Assembly: GCA_003169895.1 (NCBI GenBank)
Contig: PNAE01000006.1
Coordinates: 1-64,000 of the forward strand
DNA: 64,000 nt
Origin: Gemmatimonadota bacterium
GTDB taxonomy: Bacteria; Gemmatimonadota; Gemmatimonadetes; Gemmatimonadales; GWC2-71-9
Direction of reading: 5' to 3'
In this document: piece after piece, positions 50,084 through 58,344 of the stretch
Numbering within the stretch: the stretch's first letter is position 1
Layout of the letters: every line of letters starts with the position of its first letter
The notes under the pieces: model-generated
Seen by the model: the letters and a program-made list of their open reading frames with translations, nothing else
Told to the model about the DNA's origin: nothing
Database searches by the model: none
Program-made: the position numbers and the translations under genes

Positions 50084-53000
50084 TTACGGCTCGACGGTCG
50101 AGAAGAGGCCGAAGCCATTGCTGTCCACACCGAGCGCACGGAACTCCGAGTATCCGGTTATCGGAACGCTCGTGAACGCGAAGACCCAGTACCGCTCCAG
50201 GCCGTTGTCCGTGCCAGTCACCGTGCCACCGCCGCAACCCTGCGCGCCGGTGTTCGGAGAAATCGCAGCCGGAACGGTACAGCGTGCGATGAAGACCCAC
50301 TGGAATGACGCGTTGAGACCGAAGAGGTCGACGCGGGTGAAGATCGGCAGTGTGATGCTGAGCGCCTGAGTCGCACGGAAAGCAGCAAAGGCGCTGTCGG
50401 TACCATCCGCCCTGAAGTTGATACCACCAATCACGCACTTTCCGCCGACCACTCCGCCTTGCGGACACAACGCCGTAGCATCGTATGTGACGCTGTAACC
50501 GCCAGGAGTCGGCACCGTAGCCGGCAGGATCGGCGAGGCAAAGTTCGCCGATACACCGGTTACAGCACCGGCCGTGGTGTTATTGATAAACGAGCCGAAG
50601 ACGTCGCGAACCTGGACGGCTACGTTGTTCGGCTTGACGAACGCGATGCCGGTGCCCGTCGTAGTATCGATCGGGTCGCCGGCCGATGCCGTTGTGCAGA
50701 ACGTCACACCTGTCGGTCCGCTCGCCGGACGCCCGATACCTCCGCCGCCGTCGGGGCCGGTACAGGTCTCTTGAATGTTCACAGTGAACAGGTCCAGCAT
50801 GACAGGCGCAAGCACCGGGTTGACGATGCTTGCGTCAAACCGCGTCGCTATCGGGACAGCCGGTCCGAAGGTGATCAGGCCGCCATTTGCCGTCGTGCCA
50901 GCGACGTCGCCGCGGGTCACGTTCGGGTACTGAAGGCTCAGGCGCGCATCGATGACCTCGAGGTCGTTCTGCGCCCCGAGGGTGAACGTCGCGGGAGCGT
51001 TACCCGTGTAACTGGCGTTTGGACTGACGCCCGTCACGAGCGGCTGGGCCGGATCGAGCGCAAGGGTACGGCGGAAGTACTCGTTCGCACCCGACACACC
51101 CGTGGCCGTATTGGTGCCAGGCGTGACGCTGGGAGGCGCAGCCGTGCAGATACTGGCCGTGCCGGTGGACGCGCCAGCGATGGGGCCAGTGATCGGGCAG
51201 CCGGAGACGTTACCGGCCCGGTCGACCACAAACCCGGTCGTGGTGTAGTAGCCGGGCGTCGCCGGCGGCGTGGTTACAGTGTCAGCGCCAAGGAGAACGT
51301 TGAACGGCTGAGCTGGACGCCAACCGTCGGTCGTCGCGGCAAGGAACACACCGGTCACGGTCGAACTGACCGTGTTGCAGCGGCCGGCCGTCCCGCATGC
51401 GCGGGTACCGGCCTGCGAGAAGTTGATGGTGTTTTCAATCGCGCGGGAGAGACCCGAGCGATTGTCGAGCGCCTCGATACGGAACCTGTCGTTGGTACCG
51501 GCTGCGCCTGCCAGGAACCGCACCTGGGCTCCAGCAGTCACAACGTTCGCACCGTAGGTGCCTTCGATCGCCCAGTAGGTGGTGGAGTCATGGACGGCTG
51601 CTGTGCCGCCAGAATCGTAGATGGCCGCGTACGACGACGGAGCCACCTTGGTGCTGTAGCGCACCATCGGCGCGGTCTTGTCGACACCAAATGCGGCGGT
51701 CGTGCCGGTCGTGGCGGTATTACCGAGCAGGTCGGCAAGCGTAGCAACGGCGGTGAAGCCATCGCAACCGACGCCAGCGCAGTTCTGGTTGGTTTCAGGC
51801 AAGTCGGCGCCGGTCGTAATCGGCGTCAGGAACGGACCGGACCCACCGCTGGTCGAAGCAAACGCCAGCCAAGTTGCAGGGGCCGGGCCAACGCCGGCGT
51901 CGGTCCCGAGCGTGCCACCCGGATTGAAGACGAAGATCGCATTAATCCAGTTGAAGCCCTCGGCGCCGATGACCAACGGCTGCGACACCCCGGTCGGGGC
52001 CGCCCAGTCGAGGCGGAACGAGTCCGGCGTAGCGGCGAACACCACGGTGTTCGGAATCAATCTGCCAGTCGGGAAGCCATTGTTCTGTGCATCCAGCGTC
52101 GGCGACTGCAGGATGATGTTGTCGCGACGGGTGAGGATGTTCTGGTGAGTTCGGCAGTCATTAGTCCAGCCGGGTACGCCGGAGTCGCCGAACGTCTGCA
52201 AGAAGAGCGGAGTAAGCGGCGTGACGGTTGCGCTCTGCATTGCGAAGTCGCAGTGCCCGCTTGAAATGCTCGTGCTACCGATGGTCCAGTTCACCTGGGA
52301 GATGCAGCCGGTGCCGTCGCCCACCTGGTTGTTGCAGCGGTTGAGCGACGAGCCCGGCGCGTAAGCTGGGTTGTCGTCATAGACGACGGCGTAGAGTTCA
52401 GCCGTGATCAGGCCGGTCGGGCCAGGGCCGCCCCAGTATGTCTTGCCAAGGTTCGCCGTCGAGCCACCGACATCGGTCGCGAACCCGCCGGTGGGGGTGG
52501 GACCAGCAGGATTGGCTGGCGGACAGACAGCGGCTGGGGTGATTACGGCGGAACACTTGTTGACGTCACCGGCCCAGCCATCGAAGTTGGTGAAAATCAT
52601 CGAGTTGACAACAGCACAGGTCGCATCGTTAGCGCCGGTCTGGCAGTCGACGACGGTGCCACCACCACCGGGGACGAGCGTCGGGAATACCTGGACGATC
52701 AGGGAGGTCGGACCGTTGTAATAGTCAACGGTCGCGGTACCAGTCGCCGGGTTCTTGGTGAAGTTGGCGGTATTGATCGACAGCGTCACCGGACCCGCGG
52801 ATGGGATCGTGCCGTTGTAGATCTGCTGTGCCGCGACTTTGACATGACTGCCCTGAACGATGGTGATGACCAGCTTGTCAAGCGGCTGGATGCCGGCATT
52901 GAGGTTCAACGTGACGTCGATCTGGCAGTTGACGTTCGTCAGGATGACCGGAGCGTTCACGACACCGGCACAGACGCCAGTACCCACCGTATCACCTGCC

Positions 53001-53701
53001 GTCGCACCTGTCGTCACGCTTTGAATCGAAATCGACGCACCCTGGCCGACGTTGACGGTCATGGTCTGCGTGAAGGTCTGGTTGCCAACGGTGGCAGTCG
53101 CCGAGATGACGGCGGTACCCTGCGATACGCCCGTGATCTGGCAGACCGATGCGCCGGTGGTGCCGGTGGTAGTGGTGTTGCTATTGCAACTCGCAGGAAC
53201 GGTGGCAATGTCTGCATTCAGGGAGGACCAAACGATGCCGGTGCTCGCGATCGTCTGGCCAACGCCCAGCGAAACCAGCGCCGTGGCGTTCGCGCCGTGG
53301 TTCGGGGCCAAGCTCATCGTGGACGGCGAGAGCGTGAACACCGACGATGACGTGACGGTGATGCTCACCGCGGCGCTGCGCGCCGGGTTGGCCGTCGACG
53401 TCGCGATGATCGTCGTGGTCCCGAGGGCGACGCCGGTGACCAAGCCGGTGTTCGAGACGCTCGCGATCGCCGCACTGCTGCTCGTCCAATTGAGCCCGGT
53501 CGAGACGCCGGAATCGGCGACAACCGATGCTGCCAACTGGATCGTCTGGCCGATGCCGACGCTGGCATTAGTCGGTGTGACGGTGACCGTCACTCCCGTG
53601 TTCGGCGGCGGCGGCGGCGCGATGGTGACGTTGTCGCCACAGGCCGCGAGGCCGAGCGTAACGACACCAGCCGCTAGAACGCTGCGGTAGAACTTCAACA
53701 T
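50084..53701 (-). CDS. Large surface lipoprotein with Big2 Ig-like domains
   Basis: 1205 residues from ATG 53701 (GGGGAG upstream). Signal MLKFYRSVLAAGVVTLGLAAC with LAAC lipobox, a Pro run (APPPPP), then two or three Big2-type Ig repeats (VTVTPTNASVGIGQTIQLAASVVADSG, NTGLVTGVALGTTTIIATST, SSSVFTLSPSTMSLAP..., ITGVSQGTAVISATATV). The long remainder is Gly/Thr/Asn-rich with repeated short Cys-containing motifs (CAGVGCDGF, GTGCISQ), and probably forms further beta domains, ending in WVFAFTSVPITGYSEFRALGVDSNGFGLFSTVEP. Such proteins are thought to act in adhesion or as surface layers. It is monocistronic. Confidence 0.8.
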   Translation of the reverse strand: MLKFYRSVLAAGVVTLGLAACGDNVTIAPPPPPNTGVTVTVTPTNASVGIGQTIQLAASVVADSGVSTGLNWTSSSAAIASVSNTGLVTGVALGTTTIIATSTANPARSAAVSITVTSSSVFTLSPSTMSLAPNHGANATALVSLGVGQTIASTGIVWSSLNADIATVPASCNSNTTTTGTTGASVCQITGVSQGTAVISATATVGNQTFTQTMTVNVGQGASISIQSVTTGATAGDTVGTGVCAGVVNAPVILTNVNCQIDVTLNLNAGIQPLDKLVITIVQGSHVKVAAQQIYNGTIPSAGPVTLSINTANFTKNPATGTATVDYYNGPTSLIVQVFPTLVPGGGGTVVDCQTGANDATCAVVNSMIFTNFDGWAGDVNKCSAVITPAAVCPPANPAGPTPTGGFATDVGGSTANLGKTYWGGPGPTGLITAELYAVVYDDNPAYAPGSSLNRCNNQVGDGTGCISQVNWTIGSTSISSGHCDFAMQSATVTPLTPLFLQTFGDSGVPGWTNDCRTHQNILTRRDNIILQSPTLDAQNNGFPTGRLIPNTVVFAATPDSFRLDWAAPTGVSQPLVIGAEGFNWINAIFVFNPGGTLGTDAGVGPAPATWLAFASTSGGSGPFLTPITTGADLPETNQNCAGVGCDGFTAVATLADLLGNTATTGTTAAFGVDKTAPMVRYSTKVAPSSYAAIYDSGGTAAVHDSTTYWAIEGTYGANVVTAGAQVRFLAGAAGTNDRFRIEALDNRSGLSRAIENTINFSQAGTRACGTAGRCNTVSSTVTGVFLAATTDGWRPAQPFNVLLGADTVTTPPATPGYYTTTGFVVDRAGNVSGCPITGPIAGASTGTASICTAAPPSVTPGTNTATGVSGANEYFRRTLALDPAQPLVTGVSPNASYTGNAPATFTLGAQNDLEVIDARLSLQYPNVTRGDVAGTTANGGLITFGPAVPIATRFDASIVNPVLAPVMLDLFTVNIQETCTGPDGGGGIGRPASGPTGVTFCTTASAGDPIDTTTGTGIAFVKPNNVAVQVRDVFGSFINNTTAGAVTGVSANFASPILPATVPTPGGYSVTYDATALCPQGGVVGGKCVIGGINFRADGTDSAFAAFRATQALSITLPIFTRVDLFGLNASFQWVFIARCTVPAAISPNTGAQGCGGGTVTGTDNGLERYWVFAFTSVPITGYSEFRALGVDSNGFGLFSTVEP

Positions 53702-54019
53702 GTCCTGCTCCCCATGATGAGTGAATGGACCTGCCATGCAACTTCGAAAACACTCCTGAAAAAACGCTATCCGACTGCAAGACTCTGCGTCATTCCGACA
53801 CCATGCTGCCGCCCGAGTCCGAACCGTAAATTCCGGCCGGCAACCGTGGCCTGACGCGAATACCCACCCTCGGTAAACCCCACCTATGCGCTTGAATCAC
53901 AAGAACTTGCGCATGTCATCTTGGGCCCACGTCGGGACTTGGATGACGCCGATCCAGCTGCGATCGAGGCAGTGCGCCGGACCGGTATTGAGCAATGTCC
54001 GTGCTAACCCGCCACAGGC
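53702..54019. other. Intergenic region upstream of the Big2 lipoprotein
   Basis: No gene is supported. It should hold the promoter of the Big2 gene (minus strand), but no convincing -35/-10 pair was recognised. The region is lower in GC than the neighbouring genes. Confidence 0.5.
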
Positions 54020-54850
54020 TCAATGTAGCGTTTCACGGCGGAACGTCAGTGTGACCGTCCCGCCAGACTCTTCCGGCCCGATCGCCCGCACCGGCGAGGC
54101 TTTCAGCGCCTTTGCGAGGGTGTTCGTCCCGTTGACCTGCAACGCGCCCACCATGATCCGGCTGCTCGCCGGCGCCGATTCCAGCTCGACGAGCCAACCA
54201 GCGGACCGGCTCGTCGCGTATCCGAACGACATCGAGCGTGTCTTTCCGACACCAGAGTCGCCGATGGCATGCCCGGACCAGACAATCTTCACGCCGTCGA
54301 CCTCGATAGCGACCTCGGGATCATCCGCCCCCACCCGGACACGAGTGATGACCGTGATCCCGCTCATGGCGAAGCCGGCGTCGTCAGCGGCCCGCGCCAG
54401 GGCCCGCTGATCGGTCATGAAGTCGATGAGCAGGTTCGACGCGCCAGCAAGACCATGGGGTGCCTGCGCCGCCAGCGCGTTGGTCGCGACGATGACGGGG
54501 CGGTCCCGCTTCTCCTGCGCCAGGACCCGCCCATCAGCCGTCACGCGCTGGTAAGCGCCAATGCAGATGGACCCCGGAATCCACTGCGCGAATCGCGGCT
54601 CGTCCTGGACCGTCCGGGCCAGCAGCGGCGGCAGGCCCGCGCCGGTCCCGGCCGGTGCCAGTGCAGTGCCCGACGGTACCATCTGCCGCGCCAGTTCGGG
54701 ATCGGCCAGATACCAGATGCAGTAGCTGGCGTGCTTGCCTTCCAGCGACCAGTGCACCTCCGCCGGCGCCTGCGCCAAGAGGCGGCCGAGCCCCAAGGCA
54801 AGCGCGAGGAGTAGCGCGGCGCAGCGGAGCCCGGTCAGCAGAGTCCTCAT
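54020..54850 (-). CDS. Secreted protein with exactly two mature cysteines, unknown function
   Basis: 276 residues. Signal peptide MRTLLTGLRCAALLLALALG with cleavage near LLAQA. The mature part has only two Cys, in HASYCIWYL (residue 44) and GSICIGAYQ (residue 96), which could pair as one disulfide. The C-terminal half has VGADDPEVAIEVDGVKIVWSGHAIGDSGVGKTRSMSFGYATS and a beta-rich end. The GVGKT string is unlikely to be a P-loop in a secreted protein. It overlaps the upstream peroxiredoxin-like gene by 4 bases, so it is the last gene of a redox operon and may be its substrate; this is inference. Confidence 0.6.
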   Translation of the reverse strand: MRTLLTGLRCAALLLALALGLGRLLAQAPAEVHWSLEGKHASYCIWYLADPELARQMVPSGTALAPAGTGAGLPPLLARTVQDEPRFAQWIPGSICIGAYQRVTADGRVLAQEKRDRPVIVATNALAAQAPHGLAGASNLLIDFMTDQRALARAADDAGFAMSGITVITRVRVGADDPEVAIEVDGVKIVWSGHAIGDSGVGKTRSMSFGYATSRSAGWLVELESAPASSRIMVGALQVNGTNTLAKALKASPVRAIGPEESGGTVTLTFRRETLH

Positions 54851-55422
54851 CGCGCCTCCCTGGCCGCCTGGATGGCAGCGTCGAGGTGAACGTAGCTCTC
54901 GGCGGCGAGCGGCGCGAAGCGCGGGTCGACATAGCCCACCCGACCGTCTCGTCCGACCAGCACCAGCAAAGGCGCGATCGATCGACCACGGACCGCGCCG
55001 TAGCGCCGCGCAACTGCTCGCGCCCGGTCGCTGAGGAACTTGAACGGGAGCTGCAGCTCGCGGGCAAAGCGCACCTGCCCCATCACGGAATCGGCGGAGA
55101 TGCCGACCACCACGACGTCGCCGCCCGGCGGCCGCGGCTCATGCGCCGCAATGGCACGCCAATCGTCACCCGCGCCTGGCGCGGCATTGCCGGGATAGAA
55201 GATCAGCACGACAACGTGCCCGAGTTCCTTGGCGAGATCGAACGGTTGGCTGGCGGGCCCGGCGCTGTCGGCGGTCGCGTATGGCAGCAGCACCGCCGGC
55301 GCGCGACGTCCAACGTGAGCGCCCTCTTCCAGCGAAAGTCGCAGCTTGAGGGCGGACGAATCCTGCGCCGACGCCTCACGCGCGATCGCCACCGTCAGCA
55401 GCAGCAGGAACCAGCGCATCAC
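54847..55422 (-). CDS. Secreted peroxiredoxin/AhpC-fold protein lacking all cysteines
   Basis: 191 residues with signal peptide MMRWFLLLLTVAIAREASA. The fold pattern of AhpC/TSA proteins is clear: GRRAPAVLLPYATADS, VVVLIFYPGNAAPGAGDDWRAI where the peroxidatic Cys normally stands, VVVVGISADSVMGQVRFARELQLPFKFLSD, and YGAVRGRSIAPLLVLVGRDGRVGYVDPRFAP. There is no Cys anywhere in the protein, so it cannot reduce peroxide by the usual route. It overlaps the TlpA-like gene upstream and the two-Cys protein gene downstream by 4 bases each. A binding or scaffold role is possible. Confidence 0.78.
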   Translation of the reverse strand: MMRWFLLLLTVAIAREASAQDSSALKLRLSLEEGAHVGRRAPAVLLPYATADSAGPASQPFDLAKELGHVVVLIFYPGNAAPGAGDDWRAIAAHEPRPPGGDVVVVGISADSVMGQVRFARELQLPFKFLSDRARAVARRYGAVRGRSIAPLLVLVGRDGRVGYVDPRFAPLAAESYVHLDAAIQAAREAR

Positions 55423-55910
55423 TTGCCGACGATCCGGGCGAGCTCGGCCGGGATGTTCTGGTCGGCGCCGTCGCCGATGTATGCGATGCGCCCACTGCGA
55501 TCGATGATCACCACGTGCGACGTGGCCAGCGCGCCGAACGCACGGACTGCCACGCCGCGATCGTCATACACCGTCACGAACGGCGGATGATTCTGCGTGA
55601 CATACCGGCGAACGTGCTCCCTGGAATCGTTCACCGTCACGTTGACCCCGTAGAAGTCCACCCGATCGCCGTACTGATGCTGAGCGGTCCGCATGCTCGG
55701 CAGCAGTGCGCGGCACAGCTCGCACCAGGTGGCCCAGAACTCCACCACCGCCGCGCGCTTGCCCGTCGACAGGCCGACGCGCACCGGTTTGCCGTCGAGA
55801 TCCGCCACCGTCACCGCTGGCGCCGGTTGTCCCACAGTGGGCGCCTGCGCCGCGAGTCGGCCGCCACAGAACAGCAATGTGGCGAGCAACAGCTCGGGCT
55901 TCAGCAACAT
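55419..55910 (-). CDS. TlpA/ResA-like thioredoxin-fold protein
   Basis: 163 residues with signal peptide MLLKPELLLATLLFCGGRLAA. Active-site CxxC in VEFWATWCELCRALLPS (Cys 63 and 66). The rest follows the TlpA/ResA pattern: VDFYGVNVTVNDSREHVRRYV, a cis-Pro region ALATSHVVIIDRSGRIAY. It should reduce disulfides outside the inner membrane, receiving electrons from the DsbD-like protein encoded just upstream. Its stop overlaps the start of the Cys-free peroxiredoxin-like gene. Confidence 0.87.
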   Translation of the reverse strand: MLLKPELLLATLLFCGGRLAAQAPTVGQPAPAVTVADLDGKPVRVGLSTGKRAAVVEFWATWCELCRALLPSMRTAQHQYGDRVDFYGVNVTVNDSREHVRRYVTQNHPPFVTVYDDRGVAVRAFGALATSHVVIIDRSGRIAYIGDGADQNIPAELARIVGK

Positions 55911-55913
55911 GCC

Positions 55914-55946
55914 CTTCTCTCGTCTCTCGTCTCTCGTCTCTCGTGC
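55914..55946. repeat. Heptamer repeat, single arm, locus F
   Basis: Four CTCTCGT units in tandem between the DsbD-like and TlpA-like genes. Only one arm is present, so no hairpin can form. Confidence 0.7.
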
Positions 55947-55947
55947 G

Positions 55948-56649
55948 CTACCACACCTGCCCCGCTTTCACGAAATAATACTCGGCCATCGCGAGCATCA
56001 CGGTCGCCGCAATCCGTTTCACCCACACCATCCACATGCCGCTTCGCGGCAATGCCGCCACGGTACCGGAAATAAAGCCGACGCCGACCAGCACGGCAGT
56101 CATCCCGAGTGAGAAAACGAACAGACAGACGAAGCCCCACACTGCGTTCTGCGTGTCCGCGACCCAGGTGAGCACGGCGGCGAACGCCGGTGCACCACAT
56201 GGCGCGGCGACCAGCCCCGAGGTGGCGCCCATGAGAAATGCCCCGCCGAGCGAATCAGCGCCGAGGCGCCCGGCCCAGGCGATGATCCGGGTCGGCGCCC
56301 GCACGGGGATCACGTCGAACATCGCCAGCGCGGCAACGAGGAGCAGGTTGCCGAAGGCGAAGTAGGCCCACCGATTGGCCGAAATCGTCCCGAACAGCGT
56401 GCCGGTGAGTCCGGCCACGAGCCCGAGCGACGCGTACACCAACGCGAGGCCCAGCACGTAGAGCAGCGTGATGGCGACGGTGCGTCGGCGCGAGCGGCTC
56501 GCCGCCCCGGCACCGCCGAGTACGCCGGCGGTGATCGGGATCATGGGGTAAATGCATGGCGTAAGCGACGTGGCGAGGCCGGCCGCGAACAACAGCGGTA
56601 GCGCGGCGAGCGGAGCTCGATGGAGAGTGGTCGCAATGTCCTGGATCAT
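55948..56649 (-). CDS. DsbD/CcdA-type thiol-disulfide transmembrane transporter
   Basis: 233 residues with six to seven hydrophobic helices. The two redox cysteines are in SLTPCIYPMIPITAGV (Cys 32) and GLVAAPCGAPAFAAVLTW (Cys 151), the exact positions used by DsbD's membrane domain and CcdA to pass electrons across the membrane. There is no periplasmic alpha or gamma domain, so it is a minimal version. It should feed the TlpA-like protein whose gene follows. It starts a four-gene minus-strand operon ending with the two-Cys secreted protein. Confidence 0.87.
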   Translation of the reverse strand: MIQDIATTLHRAPLAALPLLFAAGLATSLTPCIYPMIPITAGVLGGAGAASRSRRRTVAITLLYVLGLALVYASLGLVAGLTGTLFGTISANRWAYFAFGNLLLVAALAMFDVIPVRAPTRIIAWAGRLGADSLGGAFLMGATSGLVAAPCGAPAFAAVLTWVADTQNAVWGFVCLFVFSLGMTAVLVGVGFISGTVAALPRSGMWMVWVKRIAATVMLAMAEYYFVKAGQVW

Positions 56650-56654
56650 GGCAG

Positions 56655-56800
56655 GTAAGCGGTGAGAGGTGAGAGGTGAGAGGGGGCGGTGTCATCCCGA
56701 GCGCAGCGAGGGATCGGCCCGCTGCGACGCGATCCCTCGCTGCGCTCGGGATGACCATGGTGCGGCTGTTCCGTCTCACCTCTCACCTCTCACCTCTTAC
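56655..56800. repeat. Composite repeat, locus G: heptamer arms enclosing a 26-bp palindrome
   Basis: Outer arms: GTAAGCG, GTGAGAG (three times) on the left and CTCACCT units ending in CTCTTAC on the right. Inner element: 56691-56716 (begins GTCATCCCGAGCGCAGCG) is perfectly inverted at 56730-56755 with a 13-base loop. The right outer arm forms the last codons and stop of ispG. The design is the same as at 30390-30566. Confidence 0.85.
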
Positions 56801-58009
56801 GCTGTACCGCTCGGCCACGTACCGCTCGAGAATGTCGAGAAACTCCGCCACGATGTGATCGCCGCGCAGCGTCTTCACCATCTTGCCATCGATGAACACG
56901 GGTGCCACCGGCTCCTCGAAGGTTCCCGGCAGCGATATGCCGATGTTGGCGTGCTTCGACTCTCCGGGGCCGTTCACGACGCAGCCCATGACCGCAACCT
57001 TGAGCTCCTCGACGCCGGGGTGGTCGGCGCGCCATTCCGGCATCCGGTGCTGCAGGTGCTGCTGGATCTGCTGCGCCATGCTCTGGAAGAAGGTGCTGGT
57101 CGTCCGGCCGCAGCCGGGGCAGGACGTGACCTGGGGCGAAAAATGCCGGATATCGAGCGACTGGAGGACTTGCTGCGCCACGCGCACCTCCTCGCTGCGA
57201 TCGCCGTCGGGTTCCGGCGTGAGCGACACCCGGATCGTGTCACCGATTCCTTCCTGCAACAGGATCGCAAGTCCGGTAGCGCTGGCGACGATCCCCTTCA
57301 TGCCCATGCCGGCCTCGGTGAGGCCAAGGTGCAGTGGGTAGTCGCACCGCACGGCGAGGAGGTGATAGACGTCGACGAGATCCTGCACATTGGACACCTT
57401 CGCGCTGATCACGATGCGATCATGCGCCAGCCCGATCGTCTCGGCGAACGCGGCCGAGCACAGCGCCGATTCGACCATCGCGGCGAGCATCACGTCGCGC
57501 GACGAGCGCGGTGCCGCCGATTGCGCATTGGCATCCATCATGCCGGTGAGCAGCGCCTGGTCGAGTGAACCCCAGTTGACGCCGATACGGACCGGCTTGT
57601 CGTGCTGCAGGGCGACCTCGATGATGGCGCGGAAATGCTCGTCGTGGCGCTTGCCGCCGACGTTGCCGGGATTGATGCGGTACTTGGCCAGCGCGCGCGC
57701 GCACCCGGGATACCGCGTCAGCAGCAGGTGCCCGTTGTAATGGAAATCGCCGATGATGGGAACCGTGACGCCCTGCGAGACCAGGCCCGCGACGATATCG
57801 GGGACCGCGGCCGCCGCGGCATCGTTGTTCACCGTGACGCGCACGAGTTCGCTGCCGGCCCGGGCGAGGAACGCCACCTGCGCCACCGTGGCGGCGACGT
57901 CCGCAGTGTCGGTGTTGGTCATCGACTGGACCACCACCGGATGCAGTGCGCCCAGCGCAACGCCGCCCACCCTCACGGTTGGCGTGCGGCGGCGGGAGAC
58001 CGCGGTCAT
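56783..58009 (-). CDS. ispG: 4-hydroxy-3-methylbut-2-en-1-yl diphosphate synthase
   Basis: 408 residues. N-terminal TIM barrel ([55 protein letters not shown] in pattern) and C-terminal domain with the Fe4S4 ligands [11 protein letters not shown] and [22 protein letters not shown]. It makes HMBPP in the non-mevalonate isoprenoid pathway. The last residues (YSVRGER and stop) are written by the heptamer repeat (AGAGGTGAGAGGTGA), so homologues are expected to end a few residues earlier. It is preceded by the SHOCT-like gene on the same strand. Confidence 0.94.
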   Translation of the reverse strand: MTAVSRRRTPTVRVGGVALGALHPVVVQSMTNTDTADVAATVAQVAFLARAGSELVRVTVNNDAAAAAVPDIVAGLVSQGVTVPIIGDFHYNGHLLLTRYPGCARALAKYRINPGNVGGKRHDEHFRAIIEVALQHDKPVRIGVNWGSLDQALLTGMMDANAQSAAPRSSRDVMLAAMVESALCSAAFAETIGLAHDRIVISAKVSNVQDLVDVYHLLAVRCDYPLHLGLTEAGMGMKGIVASATGLAILLQEGIGDTIRVSLTPEPDGDRSEEVRVAQQVLQSLDIRHFSPQVTSCPGCGRTTSTFFQSMAQQIQQHLQHRMPEWRADHPGVEELKVAVMGCVVNGPGESKHANIGISLPGTFEEPVAPVFIDGKMVKTLRGDHIVAEFLDILERYVAERYSVRGER

Positions 58010-58022
58010 CAGCGCTCCAGAA

Positions 58023-58283
58023 TCAGGCGAGGCCGAGCTGCGAGACGAACCGATCCCACTCGGCCGGGGTCACCGTGCCATCACGACGCAGCGGCTCGAG
58101 CGCGGCAAGGATTTCGGCGCGGGTGCCCGAAATGCGCCGATCGCGAAGCTCACCGATCATGCGGGCGAACTTGTGCTCGTATTCGGCCGCCGTCAATTCG
58201 CCGGCCTTGTGCGCGGCGGAAACCTTGGCGAGCTCCTGCGCCGCGCGGGCGGGGGAGATCGAGGTAAGTGGGGTGTCGGCCAT
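58023..58283 (-). CDS. Small SHOCT-like domain protein
   Basis: 86 residues, soluble, no signal. The stretch [34 protein letters not shown] is similar to the SHOCT helix pattern (L..L...G.IT..EF...K), and a second similar helix pair ([23 protein letters not shown]) follows. SHOCT motifs are used in oligomerisation. It lies between the degenerate kinase gene and ispG. Confidence 0.55.
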   Translation of the reverse strand: MADTPLTSISPARAAQELAKVSAAHKAGELTAAEYEHKFARMIGELRDRRISGTRAEILAALEPLRRDGTVTPAEWDRFVSQLGLA

Positions 58284-58312
58284 GAACGCTCCTGAGAGAG
58301 GCCCGAAAGCTA

Positions 58313-58344
58313 CCGAGCCCGGCGCCCGGAGCCCAGAGCCCGGC
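58313..58344. repeat. GC-rich heptamer repeat after the degenerate kinase gene
   Basis: Units CCGAGCC, CGGCGCC, CGGAGCC, CAGAGCC, CGG run up to the stop codon of the kinase-like gene (minus strand), mirroring the placement of the other repeat family at gene 3' ends. Confidence 0.6.

Noticed and set aside
54020-54850. GVGKT in the two-cysteine secreted protein as a P-loop.
   Set aside because: The protein has a signal peptide and no Walker B; the string lies in a beta-rich region and is likely chance.
54534-55067. Long plus- and minus-strand alternative frames over the redox operon, and similar ones across the window.
   Set aside because: They lie opposite or out of phase with genes that have clear motifs and signals, and show Arg/Ala/Pro composition typical of high-GC shadows.
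4826-56800. The heptamer elements as CRISPR arrays.
   Set aside because: Units are 7 bases with no spacers of constant length, arms are inverted, and no cas gene is present.
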